A stretch of 64,000 bases of DNA, from contig CAYWSX010000004.1 of the NCBI GenBank assembly GCA_964461115.1, forward strand, positions 62,001 through 126,000, in the 5' to 3' direction. Each line of letters opens with the position of its first letter. The stretch's first letter is position 1. Source of the DNA: RGIG2134 sp964461115 (GTDB taxonomy: Bacteria > Cyanobacteriota > Vampirovibrionia > Gastranaerophilales > Gastranaerophilaceae). Made by a program: the position numbers and the translations under genes. Below the pieces are notes generated by a model. The model ran no database searches. It saw nothing but the letters and a program-made list of their open reading frames with translations, and was not told the origin of the DNA. Positions 33,507 through 43,194 of this stretch are shown here, piece by piece.

Positions 33507-34365
33507 CTTTTTTTGCGCCAAAATTAACAGTCGTTAAATTTTCAAATACATCAAATACTGCCGTGTCATAAATTTTCGTTGAATTCAGCTTATCGCGCAA
33601 AACCAAGAACGTAGGACCTGAACCTGACATCAACGAGTCTTTCACATTTTCTTTTATGTCGCTCAAAATTTCATAATCAGGCAAAATAGATTTTTCAAGA
33701 CTATTGTAGATTAAATCTTTATTAAATTCACCATTTTCAAGTAGCTTTTTGAGTTTTTCAGTGTTATTCGGATGAGATTTATCCTCAAGAAGAGCGAACT
33801 TTTGATACGCTTCTTTCGCTGAGATACCTAAATTTTTCGGCTTGATGAGCGACACAAAAAAATCCGCCGAAGATAATTTTTCAATAATTTCGCCCCTGCT
33901 TGTGCATAGAGCACATCCGCCTTCAAGGCAAAAATTCAAGTCTGAGCCCAGCTCAGAAGCTATTTTGTGAAGTTCTTCCCGAGAAAGTGCGTTTTCAAAT
34001 ATTTCGTTCACGCCGTATAATGCACCGCTTGCGTTAGTGCTGCCACCAGCCAAGCCGGCTGAAACAGGGATATTTTTTTCAATATAAACCAAAACTTTTT
34101 TATTCTTTATATCGGCTGCGTCAAAATATTTTTTTAACGCTTTATACACAATATTTTTTTCATCATAAGGAATTTCTGTGCTGGTGCCGCTAAGCTCGAT
34201 TTCATTTTCTGCACAATCAGATTTCTCAACAGAAATGGTCAAATAATCACTGAGTGAAATCGTATGCATTATACTTTGAATATTGTGAAATCCGTCAGGG
34301 CGTTTATCTAAAACCTCTAAAGTGAGATTTATTTTCGCAGGTGTTTGGATTTTTACTTGCTGCAT
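33502..34365 (-). CDS. ispE: 4-diphosphocytidyl-2-C-methyl-D-erythritol kinase
   Basis: IspE phosphorylates CDP-methylerythritol in the MEP isoprenoid pathway. The GHMP-kinase layout is seen: TPAKINLTLEVLDKRPDGFH at the N-terminus, NIPVSAGLAGGSTNASGAL (phosphate loop) and SLMSGSGPTFLVL (motif 3). Its start overlaps the end of rsmA by 13 bp, so the two are one operon. Confidence 0.96.
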   Translation of the reverse strand: MQQVKIQTPAKINLTLEVLDKRPDGFHNIQSIMHTISLSDYLTISVEKSDCAENEIELSGTSTEIPYDEKNIVYKALKKYFDAADIKNKKVLVYIEKNIPVSAGLAGGSTNASGALYGVNEIFENALSREELHKIASELGSDLNFCLEGGCALCTSRGEIIEKLSSADFFVSLIKPKNLGISAKEAYQKFALLEDKSHPNNTEKLKKLLENGEFNKDLIYNSLEKSILPDYEILSDIKENVKDSLMSGSGPTFLVLRDKLNSTKIYDTAVFDVFENLTTVNFGAKKV

Positions 34366-35198
34366 AAATTCGCCTTTAATTTCACTGAAAGTTCTCCGAA
34401 CTGTTCGATAGAAAGTGTTTCTCCGCGTGTATTTTCGGAAATATTTAGTTCTTCAAGCGTTTTTTGAACGGCATCTTTATCAAAACCTGCATTTTGAAGG
34501 CAATTTTTTATATTTTTTCTGCGAGAGGCAAAACTTGCCTTCAAGACTCTGCGGAAAAATTTGTAATCATCGAGTTCAACAAGCGGCGTTTTTCTGACTT
34601 TCAGCTTAACAAGCGCGCTATCTACTTTAGGACGAGGGAAAAAGCATTTTGAAGGAACCTTCTTTATAATTTCCACATCAGCAAAAAATTGCGCCAAAAT
34701 CGTAAGCAACCCATACTGCTTCGAAGGAGATTTCTCGGTTGCAGCAAGCCTTTGTGCAACTTCGTACTGAACCATCAAAATTATTTCATCAATAGCATTT
34801 CTGTTGGCATTTTGCATATCGTCAATTTCACCGAGCAAGTGTGCGAGAATAGGACTTGTTATATAGTAAGGAATATTTGCAACAATCTTTAAATGCTCAC
34901 CAAACTGAGAGATATCAACCTTTAAAACATCATTATGGATTATTTCAAGATTATCAGCACCGAGTTTTTTAATTACCTCGATTGCATCTTCGTCAAGCTC
35001 AATTGCAACGACATTGCCAGCTTTTTCAATCAATTTTTCCGTGACAAAACCTGCGCCCGGTCCGATTTCGACAACTGTATCATTTTCATTAAGTTCTGCT
35101 TGGTCTATAATAAAATCAATGATACTTGCGTCAACGAGGAAATTTTGTCCCAAACGCTTTTTGGTTCTAAATTGTTTAGCTCTATTGTAGTAGTCCAT
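34353..35198 (-). CDS. rsmA: 16S rRNA dimethyladenosine transferase
   Basis: RsmA (KsgA) dimethylates two adenines in helix 45 of 16S rRNA. Motifs: KKRLGQNFLVDASIID, VVEIGPGAGFVTEKLI (SAM binding), ANIPYYITSPILAHLL (NIPY catalytic motif) and CFFPRPKVDSALVKL. ATG 35198 stands 6 nt after TATAAT without a ribosome site, so the transcript is probably leaderless; an upstream TTG is rejected. Operon with ispE, divergent from gshA. Confidence 0.96.
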   Translation of the reverse strand: MDYYNRAKQFRTKKRLGQNFLVDASIIDFIIDQAELNENDTVVEIGPGAGFVTEKLIEKAGNVVAIELDEDAIEVIKKLGADNLEIIHNDVLKVDISQFGEHLKIVANIPYYITSPILAHLLGEIDDMQNANRNAIDEIILMVQYEVAQRLAATEKSPSKQYGLLTILAQFFADVEIIKKVPSKCFFPRPKVDSALVKLKVRKTPLVELDDYKFFRRVLKASFASRRKNIKNCLQNAGFDKDAVQKTLEELNISENTRGETLSIEQFGELSVKLKANLCSK

Positions 35199-35204
35199 GT
35201 AAGT

Positions 35205-35210
35205 ATTATA
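35205..35210 (-). promoter_or_regulatory. -10 box (TATAAT) of the rsmA-ispE operon
   Basis: Minus-strand TATAAT, ACTTAC, ATG 35198. No good -35 at 17 bp; TTGAAC lies at 19 bp. Confidence 0.6.
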
Positions 35211-35263
35211 ATAATACAAACAGCTAACTGTTCAAAACCTTAATTTTTGATATTGTAACATCT

Positions 35264-36613
35264 ATGGCAATCAGAAAACTTGAAGAAAATCAAATAGACA
35301 TCTTAAAAACTGCGATTTGCCGTGATTTTTATCTGTCATGCAAAACTAAAACCGACCTTAAAATAGGCACGGAAATTGAACGATTACCTGTTTACACAAA
35401 CTCATTTGAGGCAGTAAATTACTTCGGTGCAAACGGGCTTTATCGTTTGTTAAGACAAATTGCATACAACGATGAATGGAGCTACATTACTGATTTAACG
35501 TTCATCAACGGGCTTAAAAAAGGCGAAACTACGATTACTCTAGAACCGGGAGGGCAGACAGAATACAGTCTTGCACCGCGGAAAACAATTTTTGAATTAA
35601 AAAACGATGTAGAAAAATTAGACGCAAAATTACAGCCGATTTTGAATTATCTTGGAATAATGCTTTTGGAATACCCTGTGACACCTGTTACAAACGGACA
35701 AGACATCGAAATCGTACCAAAACGCCGCTATCAAACCATGGCAAGATACATGCGCGGCGAAAAGTGCCATACAATGATGAGAGAAACAGCAGGAATTCAA
35801 GTTGCAATTGATTACACCGATGAAATCGATGCAATGCGCAAATTCAAGCTTTCAATGATGTTATCCCCGTTTGTCACCGCGATGTTTGCAAACTCACCGA
35901 TACGCTGCGGGAAAAATACAGGTTTTAAATCATATCGCGCCTCTGCCTGGTTAAAAACAGACGAAAGCCGCTGCGGATTTGTCTCTAAAAAACTTTTTGA
36001 TCATAACGAACAGTTCAGCTTTGCAGATTATGTAAATGCCGTTTTTGATGTACCAATGCTTTTTGCACAACGAGAAAACGAAATCATCGAAATCGGCGGA
36101 AAAATGTCTTTCGATGAATATGCGAAATACGGTTTTGAGAATTTAAGCGCAACACGAGAAGACTACAATCTTCATTCCACACTCTTTTTCCCTGAGGTAC
36201 GCTTAAAAAACATCATTGAAATAAGAAACCAAGATACACAGCAGGGGGCTATGAAATACGCAATTCCTGCGTTATATAAGGGTATCATGTACAGCCAAAC
36301 TGCCTTGAACGACACATTTGAACTTTTAAAACGTCTTACATATGCGGATTTCTGCAACTTAAGACAAGATGTTCCCGTTTCAGCGATTAAGGCTAAAATC
36401 GGCAACAAAACCGTTCTTGATTACATTAAAGTTATTTTAAATATTTCCTATCAGGGACTTTTGTCTCAAAAAACAGGCGAAGAAAAATTACTGGAACCGA
36501 TTATGCAATTGGTGTATGATAATCTGTGTCCTGCGGATGTTGTTTTGAAAGACTGGAACAGCAGTTTCAAATGCAGCATAGACAAATTGGCAGAACACAT
36601 GAAGGTAAAATGA
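35264..36613 (+). CDS. gshA: glutamate-cysteine ligase, GCS2 type
   Basis: The 449-aa protein has the GCS2 fold features of plant/proteobacterial gamma-glutamylcysteine synthetase: KIGTEIERLPVYT, TLEPGGQTEYSLAPRKTI, YMRGEKCHTMMRETAGIQVA and TLFFPEVRLKNIIEIRNQDT. It ligates Glu and Cys, the first step to glutathione or a gamma-glutamyl-Cys thiol. A TATTGT box lies 7 nt before the ATG. Its TGA overlaps the ATG of the next gene (ATGA). No gshB is seen here. Confidence 0.85.
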   Translation: MAIRKLEENQIDILKTAICRDFYLSCKTKTDLKIGTEIERLPVYTNSFEAVNYFGANGLYRLLRQIAYNDEWSYITDLTFINGLKKGETTITLEPGGQTEYSLAPRKTIFELKNDVEKLDAKLQPILNYLGIMLLEYPVTPVTNGQDIEIVPKRRYQTMARYMRGEKCHTMMRETAGIQVAIDYTDEIDAMRKFKLSMMLSPFVTAMFANSPIRCGKNTGFKSYRASAWLKTDESRCGFVSKKLFDHNEQFSFADYVNAVFDVPMLFAQRENEIIEIGGKMSFDEYAKYGFENLSATREDYNLHSTLFFPEVRLKNIIEIRNQDTQQGAMKYAIPALYKGIMYSQTALNDTFELLKRLTYADFCNLRQDVPVSAIKAKIGNKTVLDYIKVILNISYQGLLSQKTGEEKLLEPIMQLVYDNLCPADVVLKDWNSSFKCSIDKLAEHMKVK

Positions 36614-37488
36614 TAATCACACCCGAAGAGCTTGCTATTCACGAACCAAAAGAACAACTTCTCGAAATCATCAACAACAAAAAGTTTGATGACAAAGTTT
36701 TGTTTGAAAAAGAGTCTGATTTTCACACAATAAAAGTTGTGGAAAATGAAATCGGACGTTTTTTACATTACAAAGATACATATCAGGCAGGATACATAAA
36801 AACTCAAGCCTACAGCGGCAATCTGCCATATATAAACTACTTTTTGATACCATATTTGATGAATCCTCAGGTTGAAAATATCCTTTTAATCGGGCTTGGA
36901 ACCGGTATTCTCGTCAATCAATATGAAAAACTTTTTAAAAATCTTAAAAGCATTGATGTTATAGATATTGAGGAAAATATCCTTGATGTTGCCATAGATT
37001 TCTTCGATTTTGTACCTTCCGAAAAGTTCAATTTTATCCTGCAAGATGGTCTTGTTTATTTGAACAATTCCAAGAAAAAATATGACTTGATAGTCGTAGA
37101 TGTCGCGTCAGATGAAGGAATAGACGATAGATTTTGCACAGAAGAATATTTAAAGACGATAAAAACACATCTCAAAAAAGACGGGATTTTTGTTTCAAAT
37201 ATGCCTTCATCCGCAGATGTTTTGAATCCGAAAAACAAGTTTGTGCTTAATTTGCTGAAAAAATATGAAAATTCTTTCAAAAATGTTGATTTATACAAAG
37301 GCAATACCTCTGATAAAGTCTATTATAAAGCTTTCTTTGGACTTGAAGAAAGAGTCATGGACATTACAAATCTCATAATAATTTCTTCGGATAAAAAATA
37401 TGAAACATCTCCCGAAAACACTATTTACAAAGAAACCGGAGTCGAAATCAGCGAATATCTGAACGACAAAATTCAGTCCCCCCAGTAA
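36610..37488 (+). CDS. spermidine-synthase-like methyltransferase-fold protein (292 aa)
   Basis: Rossmann motifs of the polyamine synthase family are seen: QVENILLIGLGTGILVNQYE, IDVIDIEENILDVAIDFFDF, FILQDGLVYLNNSKKKYDLI and VVDVASDEG. An N-terminal beta domain (residues 1-80) contains FHTIKVVENEIGRFLHYKDT, matching the Q/Y-x-I-x-V-x-E strand of spermidine synthases. The typical DxYDxxHxD catalytic loop is not evident, so the substrate is open. ATG 36610 overlaps the gshA stop and has GAAGG before it. Translational coupling to gshA suggests a shared pathway. Confidence 0.75.
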   Translation: MIITPEELAIHEPKEQLLEIINNKKFDDKVLFEKESDFHTIKVVENEIGRFLHYKDTYQAGYIKTQAYSGNLPYINYFLIPYLMNPQVENILLIGLGTGILVNQYEKLFKNLKSIDVIDIEENILDVAIDFFDFVPSEKFNFILQDGLVYLNNSKKKYDLIVVDVASDEGIDDRFCTEEYLKTIKTHLKKDGIFVSNMPSSADVLNPKNKFVLNLLKKYENSFKNVDLYKGNTSDKVYYKAFFGLEERVMDITNLIIISSDKKYETSPENTIYKETGVEISEYLNDKIQSPQ

Positions 37489-37599
37489 CACTCATTCATT
37501 TCTCTTTTGTAAATATTTATTAAATTTTTCGTGAAATATTTATGATAATAGCAAATTTTATTTTTTAGTGATTATAATTAATAAAACACAGGAGCTGAC

Positions 37600-39522
37600 A
37601 TGTCCATCGCGAAAACAAATATTTCTTATTTGTCCTCATCTATAACAAATAGTCCTCCGGCGCCCATAAATATTATAAACTCCCCTCCAAAATATATTAC
37701 ACCCGACTCCCCGCCCGACAAAAATACAAAAAATAATAAGCTTTGGGGTACACTGGGAGGTTTGGCAGCATTAGGTCTTGCCGCCTGTATGTATTATAAA
37801 TACAGGCGAGGTTCGAAAAATATGACAAATTCAAACGGAAAAAACGAGCCTAAAAAAATATTAACAAAACTCATCGACTCAGAAACCATAAAAAAGAAAC
37901 TTGAAAACTTAGGAGGGCTCAAGTCTGATGTAGAGAGAAAAGTCGGCTACCTCAATTTTGATAAATTTAAATTTTTAGACCACGTAAAAGAAAAAATTAA
38001 CGGATATATCCCATTGGATTATGTTTTTGCCGCTAAAAATGCAAAATTAGAATCATGCTTTGTGCCTATTCCCGATATCCTTTTCGTTTCAGGAGCCAAC
38101 AACAAGACTTTTGAGAGTTTGACTAAGTTAATTTCTGTAAAATACAACGCAGATTTAAAAACAATAACGTACCGAAAAGGGGACGTAAAACCTTATATGA
38201 GTTACCTTTCAGAACTATATTCGGATGCAGAGTCGAAAAAATCACACACTTTTGTCCATATTAAAAATATTGATGAATTTATTGCAGATTTGGGTCACGC
38301 AAACAACAAAGAATATCACTCACAGTTTGAAAGTTTATTAGAAAAAAATAAAAAAGCTAATATTACAATTATAACGGATTTATCCACTGAAAAAGCTAAT
38401 TACAAGGCAAATAAAATGGTAATGGATTGCGAAGAGACTATTAATGCTCAAGATTTAACCTCTGATTTAGAAATTTATGAACATAAAACCTGGCTCAACT
38501 CATCTGCAATTGTAAAACCACTCCGAAACCTGCAAAAAGAAGAGACGCAAGGAATGTCTAATATTTTGGAACCTAAAGCTGTATTTTTGGTAAACGCTAA
38601 AAATTCAAAGATAATTGAATTTATGCAAAAAGCAGCAAAAATAACTAAAAGTAAGTTTGTAACAGCAGATCTCGAAAAATCAAGCCTGGAAGAAATAACA
38701 GCGAAGCTAGAAAATTTATACAAAGAGGCAGATTTTTTATATGACATTAGAGGGCAAAAAACATATATTTTCATCCAAAATGTACAGGAACTGCTATTGA
38801 ATGCAGAAAAAGAGACAGAAACCTACAAAAGTTTGTTTAAGCTGTTAAACGAAGCTCCTGAGCACCACAGTTCAGCCTTGATACGAAATAACCTCCAAAA
38901 TGATATTAGTTCTTTGTTTAATGAAAAAAATTCAGCTTCCTTTTCAATAGTATCAGCCAAAGAAATTGCATACTTGCAAAAAATAAAAGAAACTGACGGA
39001 AAAATACTCGAAGAATGTATAAATTTGGCTCACATCGATTCCGACAAGTTATGCAGAGAGTTTATTTACAGGATATTGGCAGAACAGACAGGATACATAG
39101 CAAATGGGCAGGTACCAAACGGTATACTTATTTCAGGTGACCGTAAAAAAGCACAAAAAGTAGTTGAATCAATGAAAAAAATCCTTGACATTAATATCAA
39201 AGAATCCGACTTTGATATGGATGATAAATTCAAGAGCATTAAAAAAATAGTTGAAATGGCAGAAGAATGCGAAGCAGAGTACCAAAAAACAGGCAAACGC
39301 GGACTCGTGATAATTAATAATTTGGATGAGTTGCTTTGTGATACAGAGATTGACACCAGCAGAAAAGCTATTGCCCGACTTAAAGGATTTATCGAACATT
39401 TATCAGAAAAATGCCACACCACCATTTTGACAGCCACTGATAAGCCGCTATCAACTTTAGAATCAGCTTCTATCGGTTCTCAAAGATTCGCATTAAAACT
39501 TCACATAAAAACGAAAGGATAA
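37600..39522 (+). CDS. membrane-anchored protein with three degenerate AAA-like modules (640 aa)
   Basis: A Pro/Ser-rich N-terminus is followed by one membrane helix (about residues 48-66) and a basic stretch. Then come three modules of similar layout at about 155-290, 325-460 and 500-640: a hydrophobic strand ending like a P-loop strand (DILFVSGANN, AVFLVNAKNS, NGILISGDRK), a spacer, and a strand like Walker B (HTFVHIKNIDE, YIFIQNVQE, LVIINNLDE). None has a Walker A GxxGxGK(S/T). The third module is clearly related to the protein at 40783-41790 (RKAIARLKGF, CHTTILTATDKPL, IGSQRFALKL). Function unknown; a non-catalytic scaffold for the active AAA protein encoded 3 bp downstream is inferred. 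AGGAG precedes the ATG. Confidence 0.65.
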   Translation: MSIAKTNISYLSSSITNSPPAPINIINSPPKYITPDSPPDKNTKNNKLWGTLGGLAALGLAACMYYKYRRGSKNMTNSNGKNEPKKILTKLIDSETIKKKLENLGGLKSDVERKVGYLNFDKFKFLDHVKEKINGYIPLDYVFAAKNAKLESCFVPIPDILFVSGANNKTFESLTKLISVKYNADLKTITYRKGDVKPYMSYLSELYSDAESKKSHTFVHIKNIDEFIADLGHANNKEYHSQFESLLEKNKKANITIITDLSTEKANYKANKMVMDCEETINAQDLTSDLEIYEHKTWLNSSAIVKPLRNLQKEETQGMSNILEPKAVFLVNAKNSKIIEFMQKAAKITKSKFVTADLEKSSLEEITAKLENLYKEADFLYDIRGQKTYIFIQNVQELLLNAEKETETYKSLFKLLNEAPEHHSSALIRNNLQNDISSLFNEKNSASFSIVSAKEIAYLQKIKETDGKILEECINLAHIDSDKLCREFIYRILAEQTGYIANGQVPNGILISGDRKKAQKVVESMKKILDINIKESDFDMDDKFKSIKKIVEMAEECEAEYQKTGKRGLVIINNLDELLCDTEIDTSRKAIARLKGFIEHLSEKCHTTILTATDKPLSTLESASIGSQRFALKLHIKTKG

Positions 39523-39525
39523 AAA

Positions 39526-40692
39526 ATGCAAATAACTTCAATAAATTTATTTTCTGCACCAAGAAACATACAAAATAGAATACGGACTAATAACTACAAG
39601 ATAAATGTTCCGTTTAAATCTGATTCATTTGAAAAAAATTCAAGCAACGATGAAATAAAATTCAATTCTTTACATGAAAGATTAAGCAATGTTTTTCAAA
39701 CAACAGATAGAATTAAAAACAATCCGAATTTAACCACAATAGAATATCTTAAGATGATGGAAGAGCAACATGAAAAGCTCGAAAAACTCTTAGTCGAATA
39801 TGATAAAATAAGTAACTTGCTGGAAAAATCAACTCCTGAAGAATACAAAAAAGATAGTAATATAATATGTGATTTTCTGAACAGGTACAATGAACTGCCT
39901 AAAAACAAAGGTTTTGAACGTATTGGCGGATATGAAGACATAAAAGAGCTATTAAAAAACGAATTTATATTAAAATCCATAATGATGAGTCAAACATCAC
40001 AAAATACAGAAGTGCCAAACTCAATACTCTTTTATGGACCTCCGGGCTGCGGCAAAAGTACTTTTGCATTAGCCTTAGCAGAACAGACGCTGTCTAATAT
40101 AGAAGTTTTAGACGCAATGGATTTTGATTCAGAAGAAGACGCTATAATAAAAATAGAAGAAATAGCAAAAGAATCCAAAATCAATTATACAAAGAATAAC
40201 AAACAAAGAACTATCATATTAGTAAATGAAGCGGATGATTTAATATCTAAAAATTCGCCGGCATTAGAAAATATAAAAGAGTTTATAAAAAATTGTTCAA
40301 CTAAATATAAATGTACCTTATTTTTGACGACGAATAGACCGTCTGACATTGATGAAGTATTGCTGGAAAATAACATTACACCATTCAAGGTCGGCATTGG
40401 TCCTGCAGATAAACAAACTTGCAAAGCAATAATAGAACAAATACTAAAAAGAGAAGGTAAATACCCAAAGGATGGCGTAGCACCAATACTTTCAGAGTTA
40501 TTTAAAAACCAAAAAGAAATTTATTCTAATGCAAATATCGAGAGGATATTATTAATGACTCTAGGCAAAGTATCAAATCCTACAACTCAAAATTTTGTCA
40601 ACACGATAAAAAGCCAAGAAGAAATGGCAAGCATAACACCTGCCATTTTAAATCAGTTTATCGAAGATAAAGTTAAACTTAGCAACAACTAG
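39526..40692 (+). CDS. AAA-type ATPase with N-terminal VPFKS tag (388 aa)
   Basis: The tag region (MQITSINLFSAP..., VPFKS at residues 28-32) is followed by a coiled segment (50-110), then an AAA domain: FERIGGYEDIKELLKNEFIL, Walker A GPPGCGKST (171-179), a Walker B-like strand IILVNEADDL with Asn in place of the usual first Asp, and sensor-1-like TLFLTTNRPSDIDEVLL. It is the only member of the trio with an intact P-loop. It lies 3 bp after the 640-aa gene (operon) and converges with the third, degenerate member. Confidence 0.75.
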   Translation: MQITSINLFSAPRNIQNRIRTNNYKINVPFKSDSFEKNSSNDEIKFNSLHERLSNVFQTTDRIKNNPNLTTIEYLKMMEEQHEKLEKLLVEYDKISNLLEKSTPEEYKKDSNIICDFLNRYNELPKNKGFERIGGYEDIKELLKNEFILKSIMMSQTSQNTEVPNSILFYGPPGCGKSTFALALAEQTLSNIEVLDAMDFDSEEDAIIKIEEIAKESKINYTKNNKQRTIILVNEADDLISKNSPALENIKEFIKNCSTKYKCTLFLTTNRPSDIDEVLLENNITPFKVGIGPADKQTCKAIIEQILKREGKYPKDGVAPILSELFKNQKEIYSNANIERILLMTLGKVSNPTTQNFVNTIKSQEEMASITPAILNQFIEDKVKLSNN

Positions 40693-40782
40693 ATAAGGAA
40701 GAAAAATTCTTTAGGCAATTTAGCCGAAACTGCCAATAAATTTCAAAACTATCACTTTCACTATCAGATGCTATGTTGGTTT

Positions 40783-41790
40783 TTACATATATCTATCCGG
40801 ATCATAATCAGGATAAAAAACTTCTTTATAATAATGATTTTTTTGTTCTGCCATATCAGCTAATCTTTTAAGCTCTGTTTGGTGTGCTTGCAATTCATAT
40901 TTTTCTGCTTCAGTTATTCCATCATTCAATTTTACTTTTAATGTAAATCTTTGAGGACCTATTGCTGCTTGCTCAAGTTTATCTAATGGCATATCTGTTT
41001 TTGTCATTATTGTAGTATGATAATTCTTTTCTAAATTTTCAGAAAAAGCTTTAAATCTTGCTATTGCCTTTCTACTTTCCTGACTTTGAGTGTCAGAAAG
41101 TAATCTATCCAAATTTTTAACCGTTAAAAGAGTTCGCAAGTTATTTAACTTATACACCGTCTCAGCATTTTTTGCCGTATCAACAATTCTCTGTATTGAT
41201 TCAAACGGCGCTTTATGGTCATAATTGATCTCTTTGTATAATGCTTTTGCCTGATTACGAATCCACTCAACAAAAACATCTTTTTCATTAGAGGGACCCC
41301 ATATTAGTATACCGTTTGGAATTTTCGCGTCATTTACCGCTCCATTCTGTTCAGCTTCAAGTCGAAGAAGATATTCCCTACCTACATTAAATTTTTGGTC
41401 TGCTTTATTATCAATGCCAATTAAATGTTTTCCTAATAAAACATCTACTCTCTCTGTTATCTTCTTTTTATTTTCACGAACCACTGCAACATAAGGTTCA
41501 AATATTTCTTGAGCTCTTCTGACTTTATCCGCATGTTTAAATATCAAGCCTGAGTATCTTGTTTCACAAAGATCTCTTGTGTCCTCTAAATGAAAAATTT
41601 CTGCTAATTTTTTCAACTCTTCTGTTGTTTCATAAAGAATATTGAATTTTTTCGAGTCAAGAACTAACCTATAACTATCGTCAAAAGCTGAGCTAAAAGT
41701 CACATTTACAGGATTTGTTGAAACATTCTGCTTCGAAAAATTTCTATTATTACTGCGGTTATTTCTAACCGACACGGGGGTAACTCTCAT
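40783..41790 (-). CDS. degenerate AAA-like protein with VTFSS tag (335 aa)
   Basis: It begins MRVTPVSVRNN, has an Asn-rich linker and VTFSS at about residues 30-34 (shared tag). The C-terminal half matches the third module of the 640-aa protein: IPNGILIWGPSNEKDVF in place of Walker A, TLLTVKNLDRLLSD in place of Walker B, RKAIARFKAF, YHTTIMTKTDMPLDKLE and AAIGPQRFTLK. No GKT/S, so ATP hydrolysis is unlikely. The C-terminal 50 residues are Gln/Tyr-rich. ATG 41790 has AAAGGTG before it and is preferred over GTG 41799. Confidence 0.7.
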   Translation of the reverse strand: MRVTPVSVRNNRSNNRNFSKQNVSTNPVNVTFSSAFDDSYRLVLDSKKFNILYETTEELKKLAEIFHLEDTRDLCETRYSGLIFKHADKVRRAQEIFEPYVAVVRENKKKITERVDVLLGKHLIGIDNKADQKFNVGREYLLRLEAEQNGAVNDAKIPNGILIWGPSNEKDVFVEWIRNQAKALYKEINYDHKAPFESIQRIVDTAKNAETVYKLNNLRTLLTVKNLDRLLSDTQSQESRKAIARFKAFSENLEKNYHTTIMTKTDMPLDKLEQAAIGPQRFTLKVKLNDGITEAEKYELQAHQTELKRLADMAEQKNHYYKEVFYPDYDPDRYM

Positions 41791-41949
41791 TTTCTTCACC
41801 TTTCTCTAAAGTAATACTAAATTTATATTTATAAATTCAATAATATCATGCTAAAACTTTAGCAAAAAGAGAATTTGGCAATTTCGAAACATACTTTTAT
41901 ATTTCTTAACATGCATAAGTAAAATTATTGTCCCAAACGACAAAATCTC

Positions 41950-42531
41950 TTAGTTATCTAAAAGCCTAACTTTGCCTGTTGTGTGGTCGAGGTGGCACTT
42001 TGCGATATAAAGCTCGTTATTTTGCACGGCATCTCTGATTATGTCGGAGCGCTCTATCAACATTTCTTCAACTCTATATGTATGCTTTTCCGCAAAATCA
42101 TTGTTATCTTTAAACTCTTTATTGTTATCAAAAACTGTGTAAACACAACCCATAAGAGACTTAAAAGCCTCAGGCTCTTTGGGATATGTATCATAAGCGT
42201 ATTTCATAACACCGCAATCATCATGCCCGAGTAAAATCAACAACGGAAGTTTCAAGTTTTTAACCCCATACTCGATACTTTCAACAATATTCGGGCCTGC
42301 TGCAATACCGCCCACTCGGATTACGAACAACTCACCTATACCACAGTCAAAAATAATCTCCGGAACCGATCTCGAATCCGAACAGCAAAGAACAATAGCG
42401 TCCGGAGCCTGATGAAATGCGAATTTTTGAAGAGTTTCCACACTCATATTTTTTGCGGTCGGCATTCCGTTTACAAAGTTGTTGTTCCCGTTTAAAAGTT
42501 TTTCTAACTCTCGTTTTGCTTTTTTAAACAT
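41950..42531 (-). CDS. beta-class carbonic anhydrase
   Basis: Zinc-site motifs CCSDSRSVPE and LGHDDCGVMK mark a beta-carbonic anhydrase, which hydrates CO2 to bicarbonate. FVIRVGGIAAGPNIVESIEY is typical for the family. ATG 42531 follows GGAG and gives 193 aa; a longer frame is rejected. It overlaps the end of the DedA gene by 8 bp and forms an operon with it. Bicarbonate could feed carboxylation or balance the decarboxylase in this window. Confidence 0.93.
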   Translation of the reverse strand: MFKKAKRELEKLLNGNNNFVNGMPTAKNMSVETLQKFAFHQAPDAIVLCCSDSRSVPEIIFDCGIGELFVIRVGGIAAGPNIVESIEYGVKNLKLPLLILLGHDDCGVMKYAYDTYPKEPEAFKSLMGCVYTVFDNNKEFKDNNDFAEKHTYRVEEMLIERSDIIRDAVQNNELYIAKCHLDHTTGKVRLLDN

Positions 42532-43162
42532 TTTCTTTCTCCGCTTCGGATGTGATTTCGGAAACATTTTCAGGTGCAGGCTGCTCTTTATTAGATTTCT
42601 TAGATTGAACAATTTTGTAACCGATAACATAGAATATAATCAACAAAATCGATACTGCGAGAATAATTTCTTTCAAGTATTGTTTAATAACTTCACCAAA
42701 AACCATTAGCAGTGTTGAAACAAGGAAAAACCTTGCGCCTCTGCCGAAAATACTGATTGCGGTAAACAGAAAACCGTTCATATTAAGAACGCCGCTTGCC
42801 CAGGCAAAAATATTGTAAGGAACAGGCGTTAACGCAGCAGTTAAAACAGCAACCGTACCCCATTTTTCGTACATAGCTTCAACTTTTTCAATCATGTCTT
42901 TCTTATTACGAAAAACCCAGTTAAAGAATGGTCTGCCGCCAACTTTACCCAAAAGCCAGCCGGTGAAGCCGCCAAAAGCAGAGCCTATTGTGGCAACAAG
43001 TGCATAAAATAATGCTTTTTGAGGATTAGCCAAATCCATTGCTATCAGCAAAAAATCCGGAGGCGGAACAACAAGAAAACTTTCAAGCCAAGCATTAAGA
43101 GCCAGTCCCCAAGCGCCATGCTGTTCAAACCACATTTGTAATCCATAAAATAATTCGTGCAT
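42524..43162 (-). CDS. DedA / VTT-domain membrane protein
   Basis: The 212-aa protein has about five hydrophobic helices and the VTT (SNARE-associated) core: AWLESFLVVPPPDFLLIAMD, GSAFGGFTGWLLGKVGGRPF and TALTPVPYNIFAWASGVL, close to the YqaA branch. DedA proteins are proposed lipid scramblases or flippases. The C-terminus is a charged cytoplasmic tail. TAAAAT lies 6 nt before the ATG with no ribosome site, so the transcript is probably leaderless. Confidence 0.88.
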   Translation of the reverse strand: MHELFYGLQMWFEQHGAWGLALNAWLESFLVVPPPDFLLIAMDLANPQKALFYALVATIGSAFGGFTGWLLGKVGGRPFFNWVFRNKKDMIEKVEAMYEKWGTVAVLTAALTPVPYNIFAWASGVLNMNGFLFTAISIFGRGARFFLVSTLLMVFGEVIKQYLKEIILAVSILLIIFYVIGYKIVQSKKSNKEQPAPENVSEITSEAEKENV

Positions 43163-43168
43163 AATGAT

Positions 43169-43174
43169 ATTTTA
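43169..43174 (-). promoter_or_regulatory. -10 box (TAAAAT) of the DedA-carbonic anhydrase operon
   Basis: Minus-strand TAAAAT, ATCATT, ATG 43162. Confidence 0.5.
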
Positions 43175-43194
43175 CCTCAAAAAGAAATTACAAC

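Noticed and set aside
37600..37700. Shared tag on the 640-aa AAA-like protein
   Set aside because: Its N-terminus is Pro/Ser-rich with ISYLSS but no (S/P/T)F(G/K/S) motif, and it has a membrane helix instead.
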